From Cheilinus undulatus (Eukaryota > Chordata > Actinopteri > Labriformes > Labridae), in assembly GCF_018320785.1 (NCBI RefSeq), contig NC_054875.1, positions 28,587,157-28,651,156 of the forward strand: DNA of 64,000 nucleotides. The letters are read 5' to 3'. The stretch's first letter is position 1. Each line of letters starts with the position of its first letter. A model generated the notes under the pieces. The model did no database searches. It was not told where the DNA came from and saw only the letters and a list, made by a program, of their open reading frames with translations. Made by a program: the position numbers and the translations under genes. This document shows positions 37,847 through 50,167 of the stretch, in pieces.

Positions 37847-40800
37847 TTTCCCCATTCGAATCAGAGCCCCCCAAATTGCAATCCTAAATAAGAAACATGT
37901 TAACATTTATGATCCCAGTTCGGTCTGTTTTGGATGGAACGACTGCAATAGCCAATGAATGCAAGCAGACCAGACAGCATCACCAAGCAGACGTAGCATA
38001 CTTTCACTGCTCAGAAATATAAACACAGCTTTACTTTCCTCTCAGCCAGGGTTTCTTTTCCTTGTTTTTTGTTTTTCCCTGCAAAGTAGAAGGGACAAGG
38101 GGGGCAGCAGCTGGGAACGATGATCATCCTCTATATTTGTTTTTCCTCTGAAGTCACATTTGGTCACAAAAGTTTCTGTGAGATCTTCTCTCTGGGGAAT
38201 CAGTGTGAAGTTGTTCAGAGGATTATGATGTTAAACATTAGTTGAAACTCCCCTTACATCTGTCGTCTCCCAGGTTTTTAAATCAGTTGTCTAGTGTCTT
38301 GTCTATTCTGAGGCTTGCAAAATTAGATATGCAAATATTGACTAAAACCATGACAAAGCAGTTATCAAGTTGTTTATGAAAATGTCTTTTGATAAGAAAA
38401 GCACACATAGGCATTTTTAAGGATTTTATCAGTGAAACAATTATAATCTATGTTGATTTTTGACAGTACTGTGTCACTTTTCTTCTCTCTTGGTGTCCTG
38501 GGGGGGCTCTGCTTTTCTGAGGTACATGGGGGGGGGTCAAGGGAAAACGGTTGGGGAACACTAGTCTAGTATGTAGCCAACCTTACTGATTTTGCCTGTT
38601 ATACATGTAAGTAGTGTTGCTTTATTATCTCAATTTCATCTAAAAGATACATATACAGTATCTCTCACTGTAAAACTTTAAAAAACTAAAATATAAACAA
38701 AGGTTGCTGTTGTTAAAAATAGCTCCATCTCAGCATATGATGACAGTAAATGCTGTTAATATTAGAGTAATGTTCAACCAATACACTTTCAGTTACAGGC
38801 GGCAATCTTCTTTATTCAGAGGCCACTTTTTTCTTTTGATACTTACCTGCCTTCTCCTGCCTGTGCTTTTGTATTTTCACCTCACTTCCAGTAATGTTTT
38901 TATAACAGGATAAAGGGATTTAATGTACAGTTGCAGTACTTTCACAATGTGCTTGTAAATTTTACTCAAAGCTCCTCTGTGGGTTATGAAGCAGACTGAA
39001 TTAAATTTTATACCTCTTTATGAGGTACAAAAGAAAACTTAGACCATGGGCAAAGATGTTGATTATTTTTGTGATTTGAGTTTTAATGCCTGAAATTGCT
39101 ACAGTAGGGTTGGGTGTGTAAAGAAGTGAGTTAGCACAAATAGCCCAAAATCAAGTGCATACCGTTAGTTCAGGTAACCCATGGAGTCAAGCACTGCAAT
39201 GATAAATTATTGATTAATAATTATTAATTATAATTGCTTGAAGCACGCTATTGGCTAATCACTCTAATGCTGCCTTATTTAAACTGCTCTTGCCTGGCTA
39301 TGCTCTGCTGCAAGTTTCTTCTGCAACCCTCCTCCACCCCAGCTCCTCCTTCATTCTGCTTCTGACTTAATCAATGTCATTCTGTTGCTATTGATGCCAG
39401 CACTGCTCCGGGTTTTTTGTTGCTTCTCTTCCTGCCTCATGCGTTTCTTATCAGCGTAGAAAGAGCAGGAACGTGTGCTTATTTAATAACTGCCCATCAA
39501 GAAATATTTATAGCCACAAATCATGTGTTTCTTGATAAAGTGGATCGATTGAACTGACCTTTTCATACTTCCCATTTTCCATGGAAACCTTAAAGAGTGA
39601 AAAATTGGACTTAATTAAAAAAGAAATTCTTTGTCATATTACATGACTTCTAAATCTTCAGGATGAAATCAGCTCAGAGATAAGTAGTAGATCTGTGACC
39701 ACAGGAGGCGCCAACATCAACGCAATCTAAAACTTTCACGAGCTTTAACAACTGAGCTTAACTTTATATAATCAGACAGTTAGAAACAAGGGTAATTTTA
39801 CATTGAGGACCCGGATCCTGGGCTTGGATCCAAGTTCTCTTAACCCCAAAGTCGGGCTCATTTGATCAGTGTGAACACAAGTACTCTGGTACTGGTTCCC
39901 AGTTTCCGCGGGAACCTTGAATGCAACCATGCTTGAGTTTAGGACCCTCATCAGTGAGCAGAAGGCAACTTCAAACATCTCATGTCTAAAAACACCATTA
40001 TATTCATGGAGGAATGGCTCATTTCATCCTCTGAGCTACACAGTAGATGTGGATATCCATAGTAGCAGGAAGGGCACCGCTGTCCATCAGAGCTCAAACA
40101 AATGTCACCCAGTTGATAAGGGAAGTGGTCGCCATTGCTGCTACTATTTCTTTCTTTTCAAACCAACTACATGTAAAGCGCCACCTACTCTATCAGATTT
40201 TGTACATGCACTACTGTGCTTGACAAGAATAATGTTACTAATGTGAAAGCAAACCACCAGGAAGGAGGAGAGCAATCATGCTTCATGATATGAATGCCCA
40301 GGCATTCTGGGTTAAACTGTTGTCATCAAACGCTGTTGATGTGGATGCGAGTGAAATTTTTAGGGGATCTGGTCTCCATAAACCACTGACTTCTGGGCAC
40401 CCCTGAACTTAAGCAGGAAAGTTCTCGATCTACACCGGAACTACCCATGTGTCATTATGCAGAGTCAAAGCACTCCTATGTGGATGAACTCCTGCACAGT
40501 CACACTTTGTCAGTGCTGAATATTGGTGTGAAGTGAATCGACTGTGTAATCCTTTAATGACACGCCTTCAACACGCTGTCATGTCCAATACTTCAAGCCA
40601 GTAATCAACTCATGGCATGCCTGGAGTTTGAAACGTCAATATCATGTTGGAAATCATTCAAATGCATACATAAACCTCTTAACTGCGTATTTCTATTTTC
40701 TTTTGAGAGGAATTATTCCAATTATCGTTTCTACTAATTTCCTCCAAAGTAGCCCTTTTGATTTTGTACATTTTAGACATGATTTAACACTAAAACACTA

Positions 40801-41717
40801 AATTCAGAGAGCAATTTAAAGAAAGTTAAATGGATTGTGTTGAACACCAGAAAAACTTCAATCTTTCACTTTTCTTTAAAAATCTAGGAGGAAAAAGGAT
40901 GCCATGTGAGCACAACTCTTTATCTGGTTGTGATTTCTTTCTTTCTACTCAGCCTTGGGAGTATTAAAAGCAGTCAGTGATACAATTTAGACACTTGTAT
41001 GACCTTCTAGCACATGTCATATATGCCCCCTCTTTCCTATTAGGCCGAGCATGTAATGACATGTCCAAAGGAACCAATTAAATGCCCCAGAGCCCGTGAG
41101 GAGGATTTAAAAGAGTTCAAAGGGACAGTGTGCACCCTGGTGAGGGAAAATCTGAAGAAAGTGTTTGGTGAAAGCTGTGTTCTTAAAGCCCATGGAAAGT
41201 GAGAAAAGCAGAATTTCAAATGTAGCTTTCTTCACCTCTCATCAAACTAAGGCTGTGATTTAATGAGTCGGCCTCGTTTCTGCTGAATCACTCATTCTCA
41301 CCCCGCACATAAAAGCTTGCTTGCAAACTCTTTCAAAGCTGGAAATCATAACAATAAATATTCTCGTCAGTATAGCGATCACTGAGGAAGAAGACAGGTT
41401 AAGTATGCATCCTGTGCTCTAGCTCAAAATAATGAGACTCATTAGCTTTTGTTCTTTGATACTCGCTATGCTGGTAATTAAATCTCTTTAAAGCTCTTCT
41501 GAGCTGTGTAAGCATGTAGAGGAAGTTTCATTACATGCAATGGATGCCATGCAGTGTCCAATCAGGAACCTGAATCAGAGCGAGGTTACTGAGTTGTCAG
41601 TAATTCAATGGTTTTACTCGGGTTAAGATCATAATGGTATCCCTTGCTGAACAGCTATCCTGCTGACTGTGTTTATATCAAGGCTGCTTACAAGGCTTTT
41701 GCATTGACAGAATCCTG
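37847..41717. other. Gene-free stretch with scattered repeat traces
   Basis: No supported gene. A right end resembling a hAT MITE (ggttggggaacactagtctag) occurs near 38550-38571 without a clear partner. Parts of 39240-39560 and 41030-41560 have balanced composition and could be conserved noncoding DNA, but I cannot test this. Confidence 0.35.
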
Positions 41718-41809
41718 CAACTGAATTACACTGTCCTCCATGGATTTTCCTATACAGTATTTCCTGCATTCACTTTACCCTCTACCTTTATAAGCCTTCA
41801 TGGGCTGGC

Positions 41810-42090
41810 TGCTGAGAAGCATCCACACAACATGATGCTGCCACCCCGTGCTTCACAGTGGGGATGGTCTTTGTCCTCCAAACATGGAGTCTTGTCTTCT
41901 GCAGCTCGTGAATCATATCTGCTTTAAAATACCAGCTTTAGTGTTACACCAGATTCTCAGTGTTGCAAATAATATTTGCCAGGCAGATGTGATATTAAAA
42001 AAAGACCCAGTGCACTTTTATCTTTGCAACAGTCATCCAGGATCAAGACTGTTGGCATTAATGAAGCCAGCCAACAGAAAACAAGACTAG
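41810..42090 (-). mobile_element. Tc1-like transposase remnant
   Basis: The segment aagcatccacacaacatgatgctgccacc followed by gtgcttcacagtgg is the reverse of a conserved Tc1 transposase region (codes GGSIML followed by a glycine-rich turn). Flanking sequence is too decayed to set borders. Confidence 0.5.
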
Positions 42091-42179
42091 GTAAAAACCT
42101 AGTATATGGCTGACCGCAACTATCTGGGCCTGTTGAAATGCCTGACTGGCAGAGTGATTTTGTCATTATTGTTATTTTT

Positions 42180-42719
42180 TGTGAGTCAAATTTTTTGTGG
42201 CAACTTAAATGTACATAGCTACATGCTGTCCTCTCTCTCTCTGTCTCTCCTCTTAATAAAGCTCTTCTTTGTGTACATATGAAACTCTACAGAGACATGT
42301 GTAAGACTTCACTGATAGAGACAGACACTGAGTCACTGGAGATTAAATGTTTTTTTGGCAGATATAAGTGTTTAACAGTAGTAAGTTTATACTAATAATA
42401 AACACTAATTGTTAATGAACGGTTTCTTCTAAAATAAAATAAAAACTGCAGCAGGTTTCATGAACATTTGTAGTTCTCCTCAGACATTTGTGTAAGGGTC
42501 TTTATAAGTGTAAAATTAAGCTGAATTTCGACTTTAGTGTTCCTATCCTTTTTTTATATCCGTTAATTATCTATAAACAGCACATTTATTATATTCCCTG
42601 CAAATGAAGACATGCTAAACGTTTAAGTATAGCATTCTCTTAACAACGCAAATGCAGAGATTTTAACATTTATTTATTCCACATAAACATACAGTATTAG
42701 GGAATATTTACCATATATT
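42180..42719. other. Intergenic, AT-rich
   Basis: Nothing recognised. A short (CT)-rich tract occurs near 42230-42250. Confidence 0.35.
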
Positions 42720-42749
42720 TTTTCAAAGGGGACACGTTGTGCAAAAATC

Positions 42750-43740
42750 ACCTTTTACGTCCAAGCTAACAGCTAACAGTGGACAACACGGGACAAGCCC
42801 ACCGCCATGATTGGATAGCCATGTCAATACAGACTGGGAGTAGAGCGAGAACATTTTTTTTCTGTCACAGAAAGCTTTAAGTGTTGCTCTTCGCGCTTGT
42901 TTGGATTTAGACAAATTGTCTGGTTCAGACAAAAGCACCGCTGTGGCTCAGTCCCAGCTAATGACAGGCCTGCTAGAGTCATTAGCTGGGACACAGCAAC
43001 TCATTAGCTGTTTACAACAACTAACCCTTTCCCCGTGACTATCATGTAATCATGCCAAAGCAGGGCAGCAGAAGAGCGACAACATCGTTTTCCGTCGCAG
43101 AAAGCTTTCCGTGTTGCTCTCAGCGCTAACTGTAATGAAGAAATGTGTTGGTATGGCTAAGGCCGAGCTAACGTTTGGCTAGCAGCCGTTGTATACAAGC
43201 ACAACAAGTAACCCTTTCCCCTTTAACTATCACACACTCACACTGAAGCGGTTTGGCAGAAGAGCAAAAACACCCTATTACAGGAAGCTTTTAGTGCTGC
43301 TGTCTTCACTTGTTTTAGTGGAAAAATGTCCAGTTTTGACAAGTGTTGCTGTGACTTAGTCAGAGCTAATCACTACATGAGCAGCCAGCGTACAGAAGCA
43401 TTTACACAAGAAGTTACCTTTTCCCCCTCAACTATCACATAGTCATGCCAAAGCAGGTCAGCAGAAGAGTGAAAACATCTTTCCTAACATGAAAAGCTTA
43501 TATGGTTGTTTTATCTTTGTCATACAGAAATGTGTCCCAGTTCTGGTGAAATAGAGGCTTAACCATATATCTGAGGTATTTGAGTAGTGGAGGCAGCCAT
43601 TAGAGGGCTTTCAGTCCCCCAAACCCCACCCATAGCGCAACTTTGTATGTATAGCTCTAGTTAACACAGTGGAGGCAGCCGCGACAGCATTCAGTCCAAG
43701 CTAACGCAACTCTGTTTTGTTAGGGCATTGGAAGTAGGGT
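42750..43740 (+). repeat. Tandem array of ~190-230 bp units related to the TAACCT-end MITE family
   Basis: Four units each open with (c)agaagagcgaaaaca-like sequence at about 42839, 43067, 43255 and 43460. Each continues through agaaagcttt, tgttgctct, agctaa...agc and an aactatcaca or catgccaaagcagg block before the next unit. A single related unit lies at 46350-46520. Confidence 0.7.
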
Positions 43741-44979
43741 CACTCAGTCTGTCAGTCAGTCAGTTAGTATACAGACAGAGCCAGATGTAGGGCTGACCTC
43801 AGCGGTCAGCGAAAAACCCAAAACTAGTCCAACTGTTTTTCTGGCACAAGATTTTTATTGTCAGACTGTCTAGCGAGCAGCTCATAAAACCAGAACTTTT
43901 TCTTCATTACTTCGTACAAAGCAGCCCCCGCAGCCCTCTGTGTAGTCCTCAGTCTGTACTGGGAAATCAATGGCAGCTATGATGAAGATACGCCCTCAAA
44001 GAAAGAAAACATCACAGTATAATTCACCCATGCACATCACACACATCATTGCTTAACGAGAGAGATGAGACTGAAGGTTTCAGAAATAAAAAAATGAATC
44101 AAGTTGATGAAACTAAAATTTGGAGTTCACTTTATGCATCAGTGTTAGATTTGGCTCGCCTTGCTTCAAAAGTTATTACCTGAGAGACACTTTCACCAGT
44201 TTCACTGCTTCACTGAAACCATCTAACATAACTGACAGCATGTAGCTTAATCTACTACTGTAAGATTAAAAAGTTCAAAGCCCTCTTTATCTTTTAACAT
44301 TGCTTTTGGTGTCAATTTGACTGAGTTGAACTCAGCCTCTTTTAATTTTTTTCACTGATTTGTATTTGCCAACTGGCTTGCAATGGCACGCAGTGAATCT
44401 TAGGATATATTGAGCCACCAAGGATGCACAAAATTGAATCCTTCACTGGCCAGGACAGAAGAACACATTCATCATCCAGTGAAGAAGTTTTCAAAGTGGG
44501 ACACTATTTCACACACAATCAGTCGTCAAGTGTGCTCGCTCTGCTGTCACCATGAATCTCTGTGGTGCAGCTTGTTAAGAGTTAGCTAAATAATTATCCT
44601 CTGTGTTTCTGCTGTTTGGAGATTATTACTATAAAGTGGTTGTAGCCAACAGTAATGTGCCTCTGTTATCAGAGTAAATGATTTGCTGGTGCTGAAAGTG
44701 AAAGATTATGCTTTCACTGACGAAAATGAAAGATTATAACCATCTTAAAGTCAGATATATTATTAGTTAACAGTATAAATATTCTAAACATATTTTTGAC
44801 TTGAGTTTGAGTGACTTGATTTTTGACACTTTCAGAGCTTATACACCTCTCTGTTTAAAGATGGTGATGGCAGCTATATAGATGACTGTCAGTTTTTATA
44901 TAAATTGCATTACTGCTCATTGCATCTTGCCCTGTGCAAGATTGCAGAGTGCCCCAGTTCTATTTGGATTTGTTTATCA
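43741..44979. other. Intergenic, no recognised feature
   Basis: No supported reading frame or repeat border. A cagt-rich stretch (tcagtctgtcagtcagtcag) near 43744-43768 is a short microsatellite-like run. Confidence 0.35.
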
Positions 44980-45112
44980 TCCAACCATCCATTATCCATA
45001 CTGCTTATTCTGTTCAGGGTTACGGGGGCTGGAGCCAATCCAAGCTGTCATTGGGGGAGAGGCTGGGTACACCCCCACACTGGTCAACAGTCAATCACAG
45101 GGGTGACTTTGA
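44980..45112. repeat. Dispersed teleost repeat fragment
   Basis: Contains catccattatccatactgct, cagggttacgggggctggag and gagaggctgggtacaccc, landmarks of a very common fish repeat. Borders and class are uncertain. Confidence 0.5.
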
Positions 45113-45438
45113 AGTGCTTTCCAAGTCTCTTAAGTTATGTCCATGAGTCTCTCGCTTCAGTCTTTTCCTGGCGTCTTAGTCCCACCCACCAGAGACGCAT
45201 ACAGAGACCTGAGAAAACTGAACAAAAGAGAGAGGACTGAGGATATACAGTATGTTCTGAAAGACATGAGTTGTCCTGATAAAGTAGCATCTGTTGGTAA
45301 TGACAGCTTTATTTTATTCCTAATTAGCTGTCAGTCATGTTAAACAGTCAATTGTTTCTGAACAAATTTTATTGTATTAATTGAAATAAAACATAGACTG
45401 CAACAGGGACTTTTTTTGTCTGTATTTTACGTGATTAC

Positions 45439-45998
45439 TAACCTGACATGCCAGATGGATTTGTTTCACACACCCATCTGGAAAACCTCCCATAGTAAGT
45501 GTTTGGGAAAGTGCAGAGCCTTTGAAAAAAAACTCTGAGTGTGATTGGATGAACATTCTGTCTGTCACATCTTTACGGGCAAATCAGAGCAACAAAACAT
45601 GTGATTTAACCACGACCGAGGTGAGCATGCACAGCTACCAAGTAAAAAACGCAAACCATGACTACTATAGACATGTAAGTACTTGACTTTTGTCGTTTTT
45701 GAAAAAAAACAACAACCACTGCTGTTCTTTGTTCTTTTACCGAAGAAATGTCATCAAGTTTGGATAAAACTGGCGCTTTAGCAACAGCCATGCTAACATC
45801 TTCCGCTGTAATGGCAACAGCCTCTAGTTGCTGCTTGCTTGCATCATGACTCTGCAACGCCCAAAAGTCCTGCCCCTTGTCGCTGATTGGTCCTGTCACT
45901 TTCTAACTGGGCCCAAACGGTTCAGACGGGAGCTTTGCAAGATGGATTTGCCAGTGAGAAACACAGAAACAGGCGTATCCATCTGCTTTGCAAGGTTA
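45439..45998 (+). mobile_element. Full-length TAACCT-end MITE with 9-bp target duplication
   Basis: A 560-bp element starting taacctgacatgccagatgg and ending atccatctgctttgcaaggtta, whose reverse complement aligns with the start. It is flanked by cgtgattac at 45430-45438 and 45999-46007. Nine-base duplications are typical of Mutator-like elements; that class call is inference. No transposase. At least five other copies occur in the window. Confidence 0.8.
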
Positions 45999-46129
45999 CG
46001 TGATTACCTGAACATGAAAAACAATCTGCACTCTGCTAACAAACATACAGACAATGTCAACTGGCACCATGATTTAATATTAGATTATTTGTGTGGGCAA
46101 AATTGGAAAAAAGTGCCTCCTGAGGGGGC

Positions 46130-46691
46130 TGTAAGTGGTCTAAAGTTTTCTCTCCAACTGCTCTTTGGAAGTGGGAAAATCTCAGAGGGGGATTGGACAA
46201 ATATTTTGTCTGTCCATTCGTAACAGGCCAATCAGAGTAACAAAGCATATGATGTAGTGGGTACGCACAACTCTGGAGTGAACTTGCCACAATAGCCGTC
46301 ACAGTCGTTAACTAGTGGAGCTAGTTGAAGAATCAAACTCATGCTGAAAATACTCGGGGGAAGAGCAAAAATGTTGTTTTGCCAAGAAAACCTTTCAGTG
46401 TTTGTTTTTTGTTTGTTTGTTTTTTGCTCTTTTTGCAATAAAGAAATGGTGTCCAGTTCTGGTAAAAACTGCCACTGGACTATGGCTACATTCAAGCTAA
46501 CAACCACACAGGAAGCCATTGTTTAACAGCTTGCAGTAAAATTAAACCCTGCCTGTAGCTACCACCTTTTTTTCCTTAAATGATACTGATTGGTCAGACC
46601 AAGCCCAGTGGTTTCAAAATGAAGCTTTGCAAGAATTATCTGCCTAATGATAGACATGGAATCTGGCCAGTCAAATGGCTTTGCAAGGTTA
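46130..46691 (+). repeat. Second, diverged copy of the TAACCT-end MITE family
   Basis: Shares cattcgtaacaggccaatcagag, one unit of the ~200-bp array (46350-46520), attggtcag and the end ctttgcaaggtta. Lies 120 bp beyond the full copy, in the same orientation. Confidence 0.65.
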
Positions 46692-46699
46692 GCCCTCTT

Positions 46700-47117
46700 A
46701 GACTGGCCACACACTACAAGATTTTTAGCCTGATTTGAGGACAAATTTCCTTGCCCCTATGATTGTGGGGGCGTATCCTCTCGTGGAGGCTTTTTGTAAA
46801 CAGTTATTTGTCTAAATGGTCCCCAAGTGTGTGGCATCTACTACCCTTACCATGTCATAGCCATCCAGGCCTCAGATCATAAATATCAAACACATTTGAT
46901 ATTTGCAAGGATTTCATCCATGTTCTTTCCTTTTGTTCTGATTGCTGCTTCTGTCACGCACGCCAAGACATTGCCTTTTGTGGTGAAACAAGCTGAGGAT
47001 AGACATCCACGTTTTTTTTTCTTCTGAAGTCACATGATCATGCCCTTATGTCTGTGGTCTCTCACATTTTTAAAATTGGCTAAGATTTGAAATTTTTCCA
47101 GTGTGTGGTCAGCCTTT
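46700..47117. mobile_element. MITE with CTGRCCACACACT inverted ends
   Basis: Left end ctggccacacactacaag and right end ccagtgtgtggtcag are inverted copies. About 418 bp, no coding capacity, immediately beside the preceding MITE. No target duplication was clear. Confidence 0.6.
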
Positions 47118-48539
47118 GTTAGCAGCCTGTCTGTGGAGGACACCTGATAAAGTGCCCCCTGGAGGAAACATGTCCAATAGTGAAAGAAATGCATTGAGTT
47201 AACTGTCACTGACATCCTTTGTTATGTATCTTTTTGCATCCAAGCAAGGTATTGTTACATCCTAGGTACATAAGATTAAGTTTTCAGGAGTCACACTGCA
47301 AGATTTATCCACAGAGGTAAACTCCACATTTTTGGAAATCCCACTGAGACACAGTAACCTCTGACTTACAGTTTGAGAGTTCGTTGATTCTGATAAATAG
47401 TGTTTTGTTTGCACACAGAGTAAATACAAGAAGTCTTTGCAAAGTTCAATAAAACTCGCTAAAAGTAGAGAGTGGACATCCAACACCTCTGTGTTCATCG
47501 ACACCTCAGAGCAGAGCAGTCAGCGTTGGAATGTTAACAGACAAGACGTCTAACTGTGACAGCAGGACCTGGTCGAGCAGAGCACAGGACTGACAGCATG
47601 AAAGCAGACACCAAAAAAACAAAGTGACACAAGCAAATAAATAAACAAATGGAAAAGTGAGTGTGTGTGGATGGCAAGATAACCCCGTCACCTAAAGTGA
47701 CACGAGCCTGACAGGGGTCACAGCGGTGGGGAGTTAGTGACAGTGCACAGGGTGAGCTGGTGGACATGGCTGACTGAAAATGTTTTTGTGTGTGTGTGGT
47801 AAGGGAGTTTGTTAGGGATCAGGAAGATGGATTCAGCTTCAGAGGCCAGCTTGCTTCCTTTGTCTTGCATATTAATATCATGTAGAATTTTGACCCTCCT
47901 CAGCACGGACTCTTTCCATTGACTGTATATTGATATTCACGACACATCTCTGTCTCCTTCCGCTGTACAAAAGGGAAAAGTCAGAGTTCTCCTGCGACAT
48001 ACTGCATACTGACGTAATTCAAAGCCAAGACAGCTGGAAATGCTGCTCCCTCTGTTAACCCAAGCACACATTCAATTTAACAATAAATGTCACCTTCAGG
48101 TTTGTATAACACACAGTAGAGCAGATTCTTTCTTCTGGTAGATGTTAGTGTAAAGATCTCTTCAGACTGGGTGCCTGTAGGTTGCATGATGGTAGCAAGG
48201 CGTCAGCTCCAGCATGCGCTGCCATGGCTTTTGTACCAGGAGTGTGTGCCACATGTTGGCTGCATGTCTAACTATCATATAAGAATCAGCCTTGGACAAA
48301 ATTTTTTTTGTGTGTATTTGAGGGTAGGAGATATGGAAGAAAATATTAAATCACAATAGTTTATGCTGCTCATGATCTCAATTTTATCATTATTTTATTT
48401 TGATTTGTAAAACTAATTTGTAAGTCTCTCACCAGAACAAACCAAACACATTCCCATTATTTTTCAAAATATATGTACAATCATTTCATTGTTTTTCTTC
48501 TTGACCATGGTAACAACCTGCTGGTCAATGCATGAAATA
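47118..48539. other. Intergenic, no recognised feature
   Basis: No supported gene. Sequence is of mixed composition with a gt-rich run near 47790-47800. Confidence 0.35.
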
Positions 48540-48544
48540 TTCAA

Positions 48545-48783
48545 ATATCCATCCATCTTCTTATGGTTATCCGGGGCTGGGTTGCTGCGGTAACAGGCTG
48601 AGCAAGTCAGCCCAGATATCCCTCTCCCCAGTGACACTTTTTAACTCTTCTGGGGGACCCCGAGGCGTTCCCAGACCAAACAGGATATATAATCCCTCCA
48701 GCAAATTTTGGGTCTTCCCCGAGGCCTACTCCAAGCTGGACGTGCCTGGAAGACCTCCCTAGGGGGGTGCCTAGGAGGAATCT
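48545..48783 (-). mobile_element. 3'-terminal LINE fragment (ORF C-terminus)
   Basis: The minus strand reads PREVFQARPAWSRPRGRPK and then CWRDYISCLVWERLGVPQ, the conserved C-terminal end of a teleost LINE ORF2. A frame break follows. Only the last ~240 bp are present, a typical 5' truncation. Clade uncertain. Confidence 0.65.
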
Positions 48784-49312
48784 ACTATTATTTTTCATGT
48801 TATCTCAATTTTTATTCATACAGAGCTAAAAAAAAAATATTATTTGCATACACATCTGCCTGCTACATATCGAAAATAAGTAAAGCTGGCATGGAGAGGT
48901 AGAGAGGTTTGTTTCTAACCTGGTAAAAACTGAAAGAATAGAATATCAGCTGTTACAGCTTGACAGATTAGATGTGATTGCTACACCCTCTCCTCTGCTG
49001 ACAGTGCCATGCCTGACCTTTCTACTATTTGACTCTCAGCAGACCATTTAGGGTGCTGTCTCAGGGGACTGTTAAAAATGTTTGCAAACTTTGTGCAAAT
49101 AATTGTCCTTTTCTTTTTTTTTTTTCAGCCTGACTGTTCAGAAAATAAATAAAAAAAAAAAAAGTTTCCATATTGCCCACTTAGCGCTCAGGGCTTAAAT
49201 CTTAAGTTTCACTTTCACTTTCCTATGACACACCCCAATGTGTTTTAACTTTAGAGTTTGACCCATGTCCCATCTGTTAACGTGGGGAGGATATGTTTGC
49301 AGTCAGTAGCAG

Positions 49313-50167
49313 GAAACCTTTCAAAGCAGATGGATTGGCCAGATTCCATATCTGCCATCAGACAAATCCATCTTGCAAAGCACTGAGCTGAAAAGCTTGT
49401 GCCAGGTCTGAAAATACACCTGACCAATCGTGTCATTTGAGGGGACAGAGGCGAAAGCCACTGTGAGGGTTTAGTGTTACTGGAGGCCGCTAGCAATGGC
49501 CATTCACCTTCTGAGAATTTCTTTGAAAAGTCCCGCCCTTTCCACTGTGAAGAGAGATTTCCCAGATGCAGTGTTAATTTTGGCAGCTATTTTTAATTTT
49601 AGTCTTAGGCTTTTGATCACGTCTCTTAGTTTTAGTCACATTTTAGTGATTTCAACCCTTTTTAGTTTTAGGTGACAAAAACTCAAAAATATTTTAGTCT
49701 AGTTTTAGTTCATAAAAAGTCCTCACGTTTTGTGTTTGCTTTTAGTCCAAGCAATTATTCTCTTGCCTAAATCAGGTACCAAATCATGATAGCGTGTGCT
49801 CTGCACTCTGCCAGACCTGGGGTCCCTGCTTTCTACAGCTGAGAGACAGAATAGCTACAGCTGCATTGTCTTTTGACAAATTTACCCACAGTGGAGAAAT
49901 AGCACAGATTTTGAATGTCCAACAAAAACTACATTACATTTTCATCTAGTTTTAGTCATCTTGATGAAAAAAAAATTCTCTTTTTGTCAGTTTTAGATAT
50001 CACAGATCTATTTTTGTTAGTTTTAGTCTAGTTTTTGTCATGGGAAAAAGGCTGGCGACAAATATTTTTAGTCATCGTTTTAGTCAACGATATTAACACT
50101 TCCCAGATGAATGTGAAATATATCCTGTGCAATGGATAAATAAAACAGTCTATCCGGCATGTCAGGT
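49313..50167 (-). mobile_element. TAACCT-end MITE copy interrupted by a hAT MITE
   Basis: In minus orientation it starts taacctgacatgcc at about 50167 and ends ccatctgctttgaaaggtt at about 49313, with the attggtcag block near 49425. It is split by the element at 49569-50101. No matching outer target duplication was found. Confidence 0.7.
49569..50101. mobile_element. hAT MITE with perfect 8-bp target duplication
   Basis: Ends cagtgttaat and attaacactt, flanked by cccagatg at 49561-49568 and 50102-50109. The 533-bp interior is full of ttttagt motifs on the plus strand (e.g. 49650-49720, 49930-50060) and has no coding capacity. Removing it restores the host MITE. Confidence 0.85.

Noticed and set aside
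38550-38572. ggttggggaacactag resembling a hAT MITE right end
   Set aside because: No matching left end or 8-bp duplication was found nearby.
45828-46223. 131-residue plus-strand frame
   Set aside because: Lies across the end of a MITE and the start of a second copy, so it is repeat sequence that happens to stay open.
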